64,000 nucleotides of DNA from Ruminiclostridium sufflavum DSM 19573 (GCF_003208175.1 NZ_QKMR01000008.1:62001-126000); one strand, 5' to 3'. Shown: positions 43,838-53,773, numbered from the stretch's first letter. The notes: a model not told the origin generated them from the sequence alone. Made by a program: numbers and translations.

Positions 43838-45640
43838 CTAAAAATCAAATTCCGACAAGCCTGGTTTTACAGACTTCAAGCAGGCATAATTTACAGACAC
43901 ATTACCTTTTAAATATAGGACTCTAAGTTTTTTCAAGCCGGCAATAGGATTATAGCTTGTTATTTTGTTATCTCTTATGTACAGCTCTGACAATTGTGTC
44001 AATGACGACAAAGCACTGATGCTCGAAATCTTATTTCCGTTTATAGATAATATTTCAAGCTTTGTAATCCCCTTTAACGGTGAGATATGTGCTATGCTGT
44101 TTCTCTGCAGATATAAAACTCTCAGATTTTTCAAGGAACTTAAAGCTGAGATATCAGTTATCCCTGTATTGCTTAAATCCAAGTACTCCAAGCTGGAAAG
44201 CTGCTTTAAGTCAACAAGTGTTTTAACACCTGCCGGTACAGCAAGCCTGTATACCTTGCCCAAATCTGATTTGCAAACTGTCCCCGAAGTCTTTAAAAGC
44301 TGCTTTTTTACCGCATTTTCAATCACCTTGTCTTTAAAAGCAAAGGCTGTTTCTTTAGTTGCAGCTGAGCTTATTTCAAGAGAATTTAAAATACTGCTCC
44401 AGACATCCAGACCGTATGCCTTTGCAGTTTTATCACTGTAATCCGGAACATTTGAAAGGCTCCACAGCGATATACCTCCAAGCCCGTATTGCTTCACCAT
44501 ATCTATTTTCGCTTTTATACTCCTGCTGTTCTCATACAATAAAATATTATAGGTTTTGTCCGATATATTCATATATTGTATAAATGGGCTCTGTAGTTCA
44601 TTGTTATAACCGTATGTCATACCTGTACCCTTGCCGTCTTTGTTTTGAATACGAGCATATATCATCTGATAAGTAGGTGTATTCCTTTCTTCCATGCTCA
44701 TTGCAAGCTTGCCTGTTTTATCCCATGAAGCTCCGGCAGGGACTGAAAATCTCCACTGGGCGGCATCAAAGCTTATCTGAAGCATCACCTTTTTCAGGTC
44801 TGCTTTACTTACATTTTTCTTTACATCCTCCATGGCTGTCTGTATTTTCTTTATAGGTGCCAGACTGTCTATCGGATTAATACAATTATAGCCTGTGTAT
44901 TGCAGAATTTCTGTTTTGTTCAGCTTGGTTACAGGTTCATAATCATGAGCCATAACTATCATCTTATCCGCAGCAGCCGCAATTCCTTTATAATCATAGC
45001 CTGTATAGTTCAGCAGAGGATTTACCGCAACAAACATTTTTTTGTTTATTTTCGCAAGCTCAGCCTTTAATTCCTTTAAAAACTGAACATACCAGCTTCC
45101 TATTGTCTTTTGGTTTACAAGCAGCGTATTTCCCTTTAAATCCTTATTTTGAAGCCCTTCAACATCTATTACCACACCGTCAAAATATATTTGTCCGCCT
45201 TCACTTACATCTTTCTTCATTAAATCTGATATTGCACTTATGGCTTCGGCTCTCTGCTGTTCATACGGAAAAATCTTCTGGGCGTTTACGCTGTCAGAAA
45301 AAATATTCAGCTGCATTGATTTATTCTTGCTTTTGGTATATTTCAATACCTCTATGTAATCCTTCGGATAATAAAACATTGTGTTGCCATTTTGCCCGAG
45401 AGTTGTATTAATGCCCTCGGATAAGTCGGAATACATTCTCCCCCATGCAAAGCTTATTGAATCAAGTGAATCTATGTATTTTTCAGCTTGCTCCGAAAAG
45501 GTTAATTGAGCCGGATAAAATGCATGCAGCTCCAGTTTCTGCTGTACGGCTGCCTGTGCATTTTGTTCAAGACCCCCTACCATGCTTAATAATATAGCCA
45601 GAACAACTATCGCACTGATAGCCTTCTTTATTATTCTCAT
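43838..45640 (-). CDS. Secreted GH18-like protein with leucine-rich repeats
   Basis: 600 residues. A signal peptide (1-30, MRIIKKAISAIVVLAILLSM) is followed by a GH18-type barrel (about 35-400); the catalytic pattern DXXDXDXE appears as FDGVVIDVEGL near residue 150, with MIVMAHDYE and GGISLWSLSN matching later strands. Residues 450-600 hold about five internalin-type leucine-rich repeats (LEYLDLSNTGITDISALSSL). GH18 proteins of this YaaH/CfcA-like sort hydrolyse cell-wall or chitin-like glycans, often in spores; LRRs suggest target binding. AAGGGAAG precedes the ATG, 16 bases after cobT. Confidence 0.85.
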   Translation of the reverse strand: MRIIKKAISAIVVLAILLSMVGGLEQNAQAAVQQKLELHAFYPAQLTFSEQAEKYIDSLDSISFAWGRMYSDLSEGINTTLGQNGNTMFYYPKDYIEVLKYTKSKNKSMQLNIFSDSVNAQKIFPYEQQRAEAISAISDLMKKDVSEGGQIYFDGVVIDVEGLQNKDLKGNTLLVNQKTIGSWYVQFLKELKAELAKINKKMFVAVNPLLNYTGYDYKGIAAAADKMIVMAHDYEPVTKLNKTEILQYTGYNCINPIDSLAPIKKIQTAMEDVKKNVSKADLKKVMLQISFDAAQWRFSVPAGASWDKTGKLAMSMEERNTPTYQMIYARIQNKDGKGTGMTYGYNNELQSPFIQYMNISDKTYNILLYENSRSIKAKIDMVKQYGLGGISLWSLSNVPDYSDKTAKAYGLDVWSSILNSLEISSAATKETAFAFKDKVIENAVKKQLLKTSGTVCKSDLGKVYRLAVPAGVKTLVDLKQLSSLEYLDLSNTGITDISALSSLKNLRVLYLQRNSIAHISPLKGITKLEILSINGNKISSISALSSLTQLSELYIRDNKITSYNPIAGLKKLRVLYLKGNVSVNYACLKSVKPGLSEFDF

Positions 45641-45656
45641 TCTAAAAACTTCCCTT

Positions 45657-46712
45657 CTACTCCTGAGGTGTATATTGCTCTATCCTTGCATCGTCAAAGG
45701 TTCCCATCTGAGTATATGCTGCCAATGCCGCATCTACAAGCTGAAAGCCCAAGGCTGCTCCCGTCCCTTCTCCTACTCTCATATTCAGATTGAGCACAGG
45801 CTCCATATCAAGAGCCTTCATAACAGCTTCTGAGCCCGGCTCTGCCGAACCGTGAGAAGTAAACATGCAGTCTCTTGCCGCAGGACTTATCCTGACAGCG
45901 GCTAATGCGGCGGCAGCTGAAATAAAGCCGTCAATAAGGATTGGTATTCTATGTATGGCAGCCCCCAGAAAGCACCCTGTAAGTCCTGCAATATCAAATC
46001 CTCCAATTTTCGCGAGAACATCAACCGGGTCTTTGGAATCAGGCTGATTTATTTTAATCGCTTTTTTTATTACTTCAATTTTATTTATGTAAGCTTCTTT
46101 TGAAAGACCGGCTCCAACGCCAACCAGCCTGTCAACCGGTGTGTCAGTTAAAACAGCTGTAACCGCACTGCTTGTGGAGGTATTTCCTATACCCATTTCA
46201 CCTGTCCCCAAAAGATTTATTCCTTCATCCTTTAGCTCCCTTACAATATCAATTCCTGTCAATATCCCTCTTATTGCCTCTTCTCTGGTCATCGCAGGCC
46301 CTTTGGCTATATTCCATGTACCCTTTCTGATTTTCCTGTTTAATATGCCTGTATAGGTTATATCTGCATCGACACCGATATCAGTTATAACCACCTTTGC
46401 ATTTGTAAGTCTTGAAAATACATTTACAGCTGTTATACCCCGTGTAAAATTGCAGGTTACAGCTGCCGTAACGCTTTTAGGGCAAGAGCTGACACCTTCC
46501 TCAACCACACCGTTGTCTGCACACATCACAACTATAGCCTTTTTGTCTGCCCTTGGCGCAACAGAGGAATTTATACCTGCCAGCCTCACAACCATATCCT
46601 CAAGCCTGCCAAGACTTCCCAACGGCTTTGTAAGTCTGTCCAGCCGTATACGAGCAAGCTCCATTGACTCAAAATCCAAAGGAATAATTTTATTCAGTAA
46701 TTTATACAGCAT
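45657..46712 (-). CDS. cobT: Nicotinate-nucleotide--dimethylbenzimidazole phosphoribosyltransferase
   Basis: 351 residues. It activates dimethylbenzimidazole for the lower loop of cobalamin. Family blocks are RLDRLTKPLGSLGRLED near 24, VMCADNGVVEEGVS near 62 and GTGEMGIGNTSTSSAV near 172; the catalytic glutamate lies in MRVGEGTGAA near 315. AGGGG precedes the ATG. No other cobalamin gene or cobalamin riboswitch is visible nearby, so it is an isolated salvage gene here. Confidence 0.95.
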   Translation of the reverse strand: MLYKLLNKIIPLDFESMELARIRLDRLTKPLGSLGRLEDMVVRLAGINSSVAPRADKKAIVVMCADNGVVEEGVSSCPKSVTAAVTCNFTRGITAVNVFSRLTNAKVVITDIGVDADITYTGILNRKIRKGTWNIAKGPAMTREEAIRGILTGIDIVRELKDEGINLLGTGEMGIGNTSTSSAVTAVLTDTPVDRLVGVGAGLSKEAYINKIEVIKKAIKINQPDSKDPVDVLAKIGGFDIAGLTGCFLGAAIHRIPILIDGFISAAAALAAVRISPAARDCMFTSHGSAEPGSEAVMKALDMEPVLNLNMRVGEGTGAALGFQLVDAALAAYTQMGTFDDARIEQYTPQE

Positions 46713-46834
46713 TATAAATAGCCCCTGTATTTAAAAATTAGAATGACAGCATCCCTCTTTATTATATATTTAATCGAATAATTTGAAAACATTAAATCTA
46801 ACCAAATTTAATATGTTGCTGCAATATTGCCTCT

Positions 46835-46900
46835 TTTACATAAAAATGCCCCTGCCGCAATAAACAATTATCAGCTATAATTGCCTGCAGCAAAGGGCAT
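46835..46900 (-). terminator. Long-loop terminator after the aldo/keto reductase gene
   Basis: On the minus strand ATGCCC pairs with GGGCAT (46900-46846), with inner TGCTGC/GCGGCA and AATTAT/ATAATT stems, then TTTTTATG. Confidence 0.65.
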
Positions 46901-46919
46901 CCTTATTTCTGATTTAATT

Positions 46920-47816
46920 TTATCTTAGAACCTGCTGTCCGCTTGCCGTATACAGCTTATACCATTCCCAGCGCTCAAGCTTAACCTCCTGAAGTGCGCG
47001 AATGGCTAAATCAAGGCGTTCCAGCTTGTTGCTTCCGCTTATTGGCATCGCCTTTACAGGATGATACATAAGCCATGCATATATTATTGTTTCTATTTCT
47101 TCTCCATGCCGATTTGCAATTTCCTTGAAGCCTTCCATTGCCTTGACACATTCAGGGTCATCAGATGAGAAAATCCTTCCGCCCGCAAGAGGAGACCATA
47201 TCATAGGATGGATTTTATTCTTAACAAGATTATCCATCATCCCTGAATTAAAATGCTCAAAACAGACAGGATTCCATTCAATCTGGTTTGTAACCAAAGC
47301 TCCGTCCATTGCAGTATTCAAGGCATCAAACTTAAACGGATCAAAATTTGACACACCCACCTCTCTGACCAGCCCTTGCTTTTTTAAATCCTTTAAGGCT
47401 CTTGCTGTTTCCCATGCATCAAAACACGGGTCCTCTCTGTGAATCAGATACAAATCTATATATCCGCACTGGAGGCGTTTTATGCTCTCCTTGCAGGATT
47501 CTATAATTCTGTCATAGGAAGTGTCATAATATCCAAACATGTCATTTTCTATTTTCTTTTTAAAAATCCCTGTTTTGGTAACCAGCTGTATTTTTTCCCT
47601 GAACCCCGGCTTGTCCTTGAAAGCTGCACCCATTTGGCGTTCGCATTCAGTGTCGCTGTATATTTCTGCTGTATCAAAGGTAGTCACTCCCCTGTCTGCA
47701 CAAGCCTCCATAAATTCAATCAAATCCTTTGTGCTGAATTTCCAGTCGGCAAGACGCCAAAAGCCCTGCACCAATCTTGAAAATTCCAAATTGTTTCCCA
47801 CTTTAACAGTTTCCAT
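46920..47816 (-). CDS. Aldo/keto reductase (YdhF-like)
   Basis: 298 residues. The catalytic tetrad is visible: aspartate and tyrosine in TFDTAEIYSD, lysine in LVTKTGI, histidine in LYLIHREDP. It reduces carbonyls with NAD(P)H; the true substrate is unknown but its place at the end of the sugar-uptake cluster hints at a sugar or its derivative. GGAGG precedes the ATG, 20 bases after mglC. Confidence 0.92.
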   Translation of the reverse strand: METVKVGNNLEFSRLVQGFWRLADWKFSTKDLIEFMEACADRGVTTFDTAEIYSDTECERQMGAAFKDKPGFREKIQLVTKTGIFKKKIENDMFGYYDTSYDRIIESCKESIKRLQCGYIDLYLIHREDPCFDAWETARALKDLKKQGLVREVGVSNFDPFKFDALNTAMDGALVTNQIEWNPVCFEHFNSGMMDNLVKNKIHPMIWSPLAGGRIFSSDDPECVKAMEGFKEIANRHGEEIETIIYAWLMYHPVKAMPISGSNKLERLDLAIRALQEVKLERWEWYKLYTASGQQVLR

Positions 47817-47836
47817 TATTAAGCCTCCGCTTTATA

Positions 47837-48850
47837 CTATTTTGAATTTTTTCTCATATCCAGAGCAACAGCTGTGCATATTATTATACCCTTTACAATA
47901 AGCTGCCAATTTGGATTTATACCTATAAATGCAAGTCCATAGCTTATAATTGTAAATATGACTACACCCAGAACAACTCCTGAAACCTTTCCAACTCCTC
48001 CGCTAAGAGATACTCCTCCCACTACGCAGGCTGAAATTGCATCAAATTCATAAGAAAAACCATAGGCACTGTTTGCCCCGCCTGTACGTGCAACCTCCAA
48101 TATACCTGCAAGTCCTACCAGAATACTTTCAATTACAAATACCGCAACAATGATCGTATGCACCTTGACACCTGAAACCCTTGCAGCATTTTCATTTCCG
48201 CCTACTGCATATATATGCTTGCCAAATACCGTTTTATTTAAAACAAACCATGAAATAACCGTTACAACAGCCGCTATCACAACCAAAAGGCTTATCTGCC
48301 CAAATATCTTGTAGTTGCTCAATATTGTCAGATCTTCTCTTATTCCGCCTATAGGCTGTGCATTATTCGGCTTCTTTGCATAATAAAGACAGTTAATGCC
48401 GTACACTATAGTTGACATTCCAAATGTAGCAATAAAAGGAGCCATCTTGAGCTTTGCTATCATTAATCCGTTCACCGCGCCAATTCCCGCTACAACTACG
48501 ATTGCAATAATGATAGGAACAATAATAGGAATATTGGGCAAGTCCGGGTAAAACTTACTGGCATAACCCGCCGCCTGACTCATGGATGCGACAATAACGG
48601 CTGCCAATCCGACCTGACGGCCTCCTGAAAGGTCTGTTCCTCCGAGGAGCAAGGGAAACAGCAGTCCAAGTGCAACAATGAGCTTAACAGAGGACTGTGT
48701 CATAATATCCTTAGCCACACGCCACTGCAAAAACGCAGGCTCTATAATGATAATAACAATTATCATCGCAATTAATGCCAATATTAAAGCTTTATCAATT
48801 AAAAACTTTTTTATCTCAATTTTTCCGATTTCTTCATCTCTAATCTTCAT
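47837..48850 (-). CDS. mglC: Sugar ABC transporter permease (MglC-like)
   Basis: 337 residues, about nine membrane helices, RbsC/MglC family (GLLFPLLLGGTDLSGGRQVGL near 60; GGVSLSGGVGKVSGVVLG near 270). It forms the channel for galactose-type sugars together with MglA and MglB. Its ATG overlaps the mglA stop by four bases. Confidence 0.92.
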   Translation of the reverse strand: MKIRDEEIGKIEIKKFLIDKALILALIAMIIVIIIIEPAFLQWRVAKDIMTQSSVKLIVALGLLFPLLLGGTDLSGGRQVGLAAVIVASMSQAAGYASKFYPDLPNIPIIVPIIIAIVVVAGIGAVNGLMIAKLKMAPFIATFGMSTIVYGINCLYYAKKPNNAQPIGGIREDLTILSNYKIFGQISLLVVIAAVVTVISWFVLNKTVFGKHIYAVGGNENAARVSGVKVHTIIVAVFVIESILVGLAGILEVARTGGANSAYGFSYEFDAISACVVGGVSLSGGVGKVSGVVLGVVIFTIISYGLAFIGINPNWQLIVKGIIICTAVALDMRKNSK

Positions 48851-50379
48851 TTTTCCGCCTCCATTGCTGTACTCTCAACGGTAAATCTCGTTGCGAGACG
48901 CATAATCTCTACCTGTGAGGCTTCCTCACTCTTCAGTATCCCCGTTATATGCCCATCGCACATAACAAGTATCCTGTCTGACATTCCCAATAATTCAGGC
49001 ATTTCTGAGGATACCATTATAATACTGTTTCCTTTTCTCGCCAGCTCCCTTATGATTTTATATATCTCATATTTAGCTCCAACATCAACACCTCTGGTTG
49101 GCTCATCAAGAATCAGTATGTTAGAATCGGTCAGAAGCCATCTTCCTACCAGAACCTTCTGCTGGTTTCCTCCGGAAAGGTTTTGAATTTCAGCAGACAT
49201 ACGCGGAGTTTTTACATTCATACTCTTACACACAGCAGCGGCGCTTTTTGTACTTTTTCTCTTATTAATAACCCCCGGACACCAATTTGTAAATTTTTTA
49301 TATGATGCAATCAGGGTGTTGTCATTTACAGACAGCATGGGAACAATACCCGTAGCCCGGCGTTCCTCCGTCAGAAGTGCAAATCCATTTTCAATTGCCT
49401 GAAGCGGTGTTTTATTGCTGACAAGCTTGCCTTCCTTGTATAAAACTCCTGATGCTATAGGTCTAAGTCCAAAAAGGCTTTCAACCATTTCAGTTCTTTG
49501 CGCCCCTACCAGTCCTCCAATACCTAATATTTCTCCTTTATGGAGATCAAAGCTTATATCCTTAAAGGATCTTGGATTCGGGCTTGTAATATTTTCTACC
49601 TTCAGCATTACCTCCGGCAACGGAGCCTGCTCGCTTTTCGGAAAACGTTCTTCCATACTCCGCCCTACCATCTGCTCTATTACATGATCAATGGTAATTT
49701 TACTTATTTCCCAAGTTCCGATATATTTACCGTCCCTCATAACAGTTACTTCGTCCGCTATTTCAAACATTTCCTCCAGCTTGTGTGAAATATATATAAT
49801 AGATCTGCCCTCATCCCTCATCTGCCGTATTATCCTAAACAAATGCTTCGTTTCTGCAATTGTAAGTGAGGATGTGGGTTCATCCATAATAATGATTTTC
49901 GCATTGTAAGAAACTGCCTTTGCTATTTCCATAGCCTGCAGCTGTGAAACTGAAAGCTCTCTTGCCATTACCTTCGGACTGATATCGAAATCAAGCTCTT
50001 TTAACAGCTCCTGAGTCTTTTTCTCCATTAATTTTTCATTTACAATCAATTTGTTCTTTATATAACGCCCAACCCAGATATTGTCAGCCACAGTCCTGTT
50101 GGGGATAGGATTTAATTCCTGATGTATCATGGATATTCCGCTTTTTAGAGCACTTTGGGTATCTGAAATACGGATCGGTTCACCGTCAATTTCTATGGTT
50201 CCCCCTTCCTGCTTGTAAATACCGAATAAGCACTTCATTAAAGTGGATTTCCCAGCTCCGTTTTCGCCAATCAAAGCATGGACACTTCCCGGCTTGATAT
50301 ACAGCTTTACATCATCCAGAGCCCTTACACCAGGAAAAGTTTTTGTTATATTGTCCATTTTCAGACGATATTCCTGCAA
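48847..50379 (-). CDS. mglA: Sugar ABC transporter ATP-binding protein (MglA-like)
   Basis: 510 residues, two fused ABC domains (GENGAGKSTLMKCLFG near 39; second domain with LSGGNQQKVLVGRWL near 410 and degenerate Walker A GGLVGAQRTEM). The start is taken as TTG at 50379 because GGAGGTGA lies 5 bases upstream; an in-frame ATG five codons earlier uses a weaker AAAGG. It powers sugar import. Confidence 0.92.
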   Translation of the reverse strand: MQEYRLKMDNITKTFPGVRALDDVKLYIKPGSVHALIGENGAGKSTLMKCLFGIYKQEGGTIEIDGEPIRISDTQSALKSGISMIHQELNPIPNRTVADNIWVGRYIKNKLIVNEKLMEKKTQELLKELDFDISPKVMARELSVSQLQAMEIAKAVSYNAKIIIMDEPTSSLTIAETKHLFRIIRQMRDEGRSIIYISHKLEEMFEIADEVTVMRDGKYIGTWEISKITIDHVIEQMVGRSMEERFPKSEQAPLPEVMLKVENITSPNPRSFKDISFDLHKGEILGIGGLVGAQRTEMVESLFGLRPIASGVLYKEGKLVSNKTPLQAIENGFALLTEERRATGIVPMLSVNDNTLIASYKKFTNWCPGVINKRKSTKSAAAVCKSMNVKTPRMSAEIQNLSGGNQQKVLVGRWLLTDSNILILDEPTRGVDVGAKYEIYKIIRELARKGNSIIMVSSEMPELLGMSDRILVMCDGHITGILKSEEASQVEIMRLATRFTVESTAMEAEK

Positions 50380-50567
50380 ATGGCTCACCTCCATATTTAA
50401 TGAACCTTTCTTTATGAATAACTGCTGCATAATGCTTTACACCTGATATTCCACCCAGAATATATTCAACGTATTAATTTCAGGATTTTTCATTATGCAG
50501 CAGTCCTTTGCCTGACATTCAGGCAATCATGTATCATATAAAATCAACTAATATCAAAGACTTATTT

Positions 50568-51680
50568 TTACTTACCTTCAAGCTCGGTCATCATTTTTAA
50601 TACTTCTTCAAGATTAGTCTGGTCAACAATTTTATACGGAACCCAAATATAATTATCTTCTACTGTACAATCAACACCGACTATATCCTTTGTTACAGCT
50701 CCTCCGCTGTTTACGGTCTTTAAAACATTTAAAACAGCCTTTGACTGAGAAGTACGGTCATTTAGCACTGTCCCCAGCAAAGCATTGTTTTTCATACTCT
50801 GAAGAGCCTCTACCGTTGCATCTATACCTACAATAGGAATAAACTTGCTTTTATCGCCCTTATTATATCCATTATCCAAAGCCGCCTGCACAGCTCCCAT
50901 CGCCATACCGTCGCTGTTGCATAAAACTCCTTCTATTTTATCTATTCCAAAGGCTGTAATCCACGTGTTCATTTTATCGAGAGCCTGTGCTTTATCCCAA
51001 TTAGCAGTATCCTTTGCAAGAATTTCATATTCTATCCCCTGTGCTTTTAATGTTTCTTCATATGCCTCTGTACGAAGTACAACATCCTGCTGTCCCAATT
51101 CTCCCTGGAGTATAACAAGCTGAAGTTTTCCGTCTCCGTTTTTGTCGGCAATCTTATTGTTTTCCTTCCAATAGTTTATCAATGCCTGAGCACACATCTG
51201 TCCGGATTCCTTCGCATTTGCCCCTACATACCATACCTTGTCATATGCCTTCATGGTTTCAGGCATCGGTTCCATGTTAAAAAATACAACAGGAACATCT
51301 TCCGCTTTACACTTTTTCATCATCTCATCAGTGCTTTTACGGTCAGGTGCACAAATGGCGATGCTATCAGCTCCCTTGGTCAGAGCTGTTTCCAGCTTGT
51401 TGTTTGCTTTGGAGGGATCATCCTCTCCATCCTGCATATCAAGCTTTAAACCGCCCATCTTATCCGCTTCGCTCTGCATAATTATCCTGAAGCCGGATTG
51501 GAAGGCATCATCAAATCTTCTCCAGATGACAGTTGCATTTACATCTTCCTCCGATGATTTAACTGCTGAGGAAGAACTCCCAGAGGGGGCCGTACTGCCT
51601 GAAGAAGAACAGCCTGCAATTACTGAAGTCAGCAATGCTAACGATAAAGTTACACCCAGACATTTCTTTACGCTTTTCAT
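50568..51680 (-). CDS. mglB: Galactose-type sugar-binding lipoprotein
   Basis: 370 residues. A lipoprotein signal (lipobox VIAGCSSSG, cysteine at 24) is followed by a Ser-rich linker and a type I periplasmic-binding fold. The EF-hand-like loop DKNGDGKLQLVILQGE (near 162) is the calcium site typical of MglB galactose/glucose-binding proteins. AGGAG precedes the ATG. It follows the aldolase gene by 150 bases, with an imperfect hairpin in between that may adjust expression of the binding protein. Confidence 0.9.
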   Translation of the reverse strand: MKSVKKCLGVTLSLALLTSVIAGCSSSGSTAPSGSSSSAVKSSEEDVNATVIWRRFDDAFQSGFRIIMQSEADKMGGLKLDMQDGEDDPSKANNKLETALTKGADSIAICAPDRKSTDEMMKKCKAEDVPVVFFNMEPMPETMKAYDKVWYVGANAKESGQMCAQALINYWKENNKIADKNGDGKLQLVILQGELGQQDVVLRTEAYEETLKAQGIEYEILAKDTANWDKAQALDKMNTWITAFGIDKIEGVLCNSDGMAMGAVQAALDNGYNKGDKSKFIPIVGIDATVEALQSMKNNALLGTVLNDRTSQSKAVLNVLKTVNSGGAVTKDIVGVDCTVEDNYIWVPYKIVDQTNLEEVLKMMTELEGK

Positions 51681-51830
51681 GATAGAAGGCTCCTTTCATA
51701 AATAGAAAAATAAGAAATTAGAATTAAGTAGTACAAAAGATATATAATTATTGTTATGGATATCAGCACTTTATATACGATTTCTAAATTCAGTGCCCCG
51801 AAATGGTATACAAAATTAAGTAAAGGAAAA

Positions 51831-52691
51831 TTACTTGTTGTACAAGTCAATTAATGCAAACGCACGCATTTTTTCTTCAATAATTCTTTGCGCCGCTTCA
51901 TTAGCAGGATTAAAAAGATTTGCAGTTGTATACTTCAAATCGCCCTTCTGAGTTTCAACGTATTGATATCCCATAGCCAAAACAATATCCGTACAGATGT
52001 TTACTTTGTTGATACCGTTTCTTATAGCCTCCTGAACCTGCCACATTGGAGTTCCTGAACCTCCGTGTAGTACAAGAGGGATACCAATCAGTTCATGTAT
52101 TTTTTTCAGTCTTTCAATATTAAGCTTCGGTTCAAACTTATATTGTCCGTGCTGTGTTCCTATGCTTACCGCAAGGCAGTCAATGCCTGTAGCTTTTACA
52201 AGCTTCAAAGCCTCTTCGGGATCTGTCTGTGCCGCTTCAGGGCCTTTTACGGATATTGCTCCTTCTTCACCTACAAGACGTCCTATCTCTGCTTCAACGG
52301 TTACATTTGCAGGGTGTGCACGTTCTACTACCTTGAGAGTTCCCTCAATATTCTCTTCCAAAGGCTTTGCAGAAAGATCAATCATTACAGATGAAAAACC
52401 TGCCTGTATTGCTTCATTACAAGCTTCATAGCTGATAGCATGGTCAAGATGCAAGGCAACCGGTACAGATGCATTTTTGGCTGCTATATTTACAGTTGAA
52501 ACAACATCTTCAAAACCTCCCATCATATCTATTTCTGTCTGCCCGCACTGTAATATAACCGGCATACCCAGCTTCGATCCTGCCTGTATTGCCGCTCTGG
52601 CAGTTTCAACTGACCAAAATTCGAAGGCACCGTATGCAATACCTTTTTTTCTGCCTAAATTTAAAATCTCTTTCATTGGAACAAATTGCAT
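51831..52691 (-). CDS. Class II fructose-bisphosphate/tagatose-type aldolase
   Basis: 286 residues. Zinc ligands and active site appear in ALHLDHAISYEAC (near 80), EAEIGRLVGEEG (near 132), GTQHGQYK (near 177), LHGGSGTP (near 205) and NICTDI (near 228). Class II aldolases split ketose 1,6-bisphosphates or tagatose/deoxygluconate phosphates. With the neighbouring sugar kinase and galactose-type transporter, cleavage of a phosphorylated ketose is likely, the exact substrate open. Between kinase and mglB genes. Confidence 0.9.
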   Translation of the reverse strand: MQFVPMKEILNLGRKKGIAYGAFEFWSVETARAAIQAGSKLGMPVILQCGQTEIDMMGGFEDVVSTVNIAAKNASVPVALHLDHAISYEACNEAIQAGFSSVMIDLSAKPLEENIEGTLKVVERAHPANVTVEAEIGRLVGEEGAISVKGPEAAQTDPEEALKLVKATGIDCLAVSIGTQHGQYKFEPKLNIERLKKIHELIGIPLVLHGGSGTPMWQVQEAIRNGINKVNICTDIVLAMGYQYVETQKGDLKYTTANLFNPANEAAQRIIEEKMRAFALIDLYNK

Positions 52692-52741
52692 AATTTACAT
52701 CCCTCTTTCTAAATTAGTTTATATTTTAAAGTGACTTTGCC

Positions 52742-53689
52742 TTAATATTGGATATTCTGCATTTCAAAAAAGGCCAAGGCACTTTTAAAATCAGGTATTC
52801 CGGCAGTGGCTCCCACTGCTCCCACATTTATGGATGCGATCGTATTCCCGAACGCAGCACTCTTATATATATCCCAGCCATTGGATATACCGCAGAGGAA
52901 TCCAGCTACAAATGAATCACCTGCCCCTGTGGTATCCTTAACCGGCATATTTTCAATTGTGCTGATGTAGCTTCCTTTTATAAAATCTGTTACATAGCAG
53001 CCTCTTTTGCCCAATTTTATAACCAATGCCTTCATATCAGGTCTTCTTAGCTTCTCGGCCATTCTTTCAGGCTGTTCCTCACCAGTCAGTATTTTGGCTT
53101 CATCATAGCTGGGCAGGAAATAATCAGTCTTGTTTAATGCTCCGTTTAATATATTGAAATAGTCTTTTTGACCGTTACTGTTTATTGCAGCATCCATAGC
53201 AGTTATTTTCCCCAGTGAATGTGCTTTGGAAAACAGCTTTTCAATACCGCCGTTGTCCATTAAATCCATTATTAATGCACTCCCGAAATAAACAATGTCT
53301 GCTTCCTGTATACTTTCTTGAGGAATATCTTCAACTGCAAGCCTGTTAAAAATTTTGTTAGATGCCAAAAAATGGCGTTCCCTCAATGTGTCAATAAGTA
53401 TATAGCTCGCAGCTGTAGGATATTCCGTATCCCTGACTACAGCAGATACCTCCACACCCTCTTTTTTTGCACAGTCCATAATAAATTCACCATTGATATC
53501 CTGTCCTATTCTGCCGCACAGAGATACTTCCAGCCCAAGTCTGGCCAAGCCAATCGCAACATTCAGCGCATCCCCTCCTGTTGTCGGAACAGGGTTGTCA
53601 ATTTTCCAGCTATCCAGCTTAAGGATATTCCCGGGAACAGGATGCAATGGAATATCACACACCATCATACCTACACAAAGTACTTTCAT
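52742..53689 (-). CDS. PfkB (ribokinase) family sugar kinase
   Basis: 315 residues. Signatures: GGDALNVAIGLARLG near 38 and DTTGAGDSFVAGFLCG near 252, whose aspartate is the catalytic base. It phosphorylates a sugar or sugar phosphate, probably feeding the aldolase directly downstream (50-base gap). AAAGGTGAAC precedes the ATG. First gene of the operon driven by a consensus promoter with an operator-like site. Confidence 0.92.
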   Translation of the reverse strand: MKVLCVGMMVCDIPLHPVPGNILKLDSWKIDNPVPTTGGDALNVAIGLARLGLEVSLCGRIGQDINGEFIMDCAKKEGVEVSAVVRDTEYPTAASYILIDTLRERHFLASNKIFNRLAVEDIPQESIQEADIVYFGSALIMDLMDNGGIEKLFSKAHSLGKITAMDAAINSNGQKDYFNILNGALNKTDYFLPSYDEAKILTGEEQPERMAEKLRRPDMKALVIKLGKRGCYVTDFIKGSYISTIENMPVKDTTGAGDSFVAGFLCGISNGWDIYKSAAFGNTIASINVGAVGATAGIPDFKSALAFFEMQNIQY

Positions 53690-53713
53690 TGAAGTTCACC
53701 TTTCCTTGATTGG

Positions 53714-53727
53714 TTTGTTCGTACATA
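53714..53727 (-). promoter_or_regulatory. Operator-like site of the kinase promoter
   Basis: On the minus strand TATGTACGAACAAA, nearly the same as the site at the gntR promoter (TTAGTACGTACAAA). It lies just after the predicted transcription start. Confidence 0.5.
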
Positions 53728-53744
53728 GCATCATTATGATATTA

Positions 53745-53773
53745 GTTATACCACTCACTTTTTAAAATGTCAA
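53745..53773 (-). promoter_or_regulatory. Promoter of the kinase-aldolase-mgl operon
   Basis: Read leftward, perfect TTGACA (53773-53768) and TATAAC (53750-53745), 17 bases apart, 56 bases before the kinase start. Confidence 0.8.

Noticed and set aside
46713-46800. Cobalamin riboswitch upstream of cobT
   Set aside because: The region is short and AT-rich and has no B12-box.
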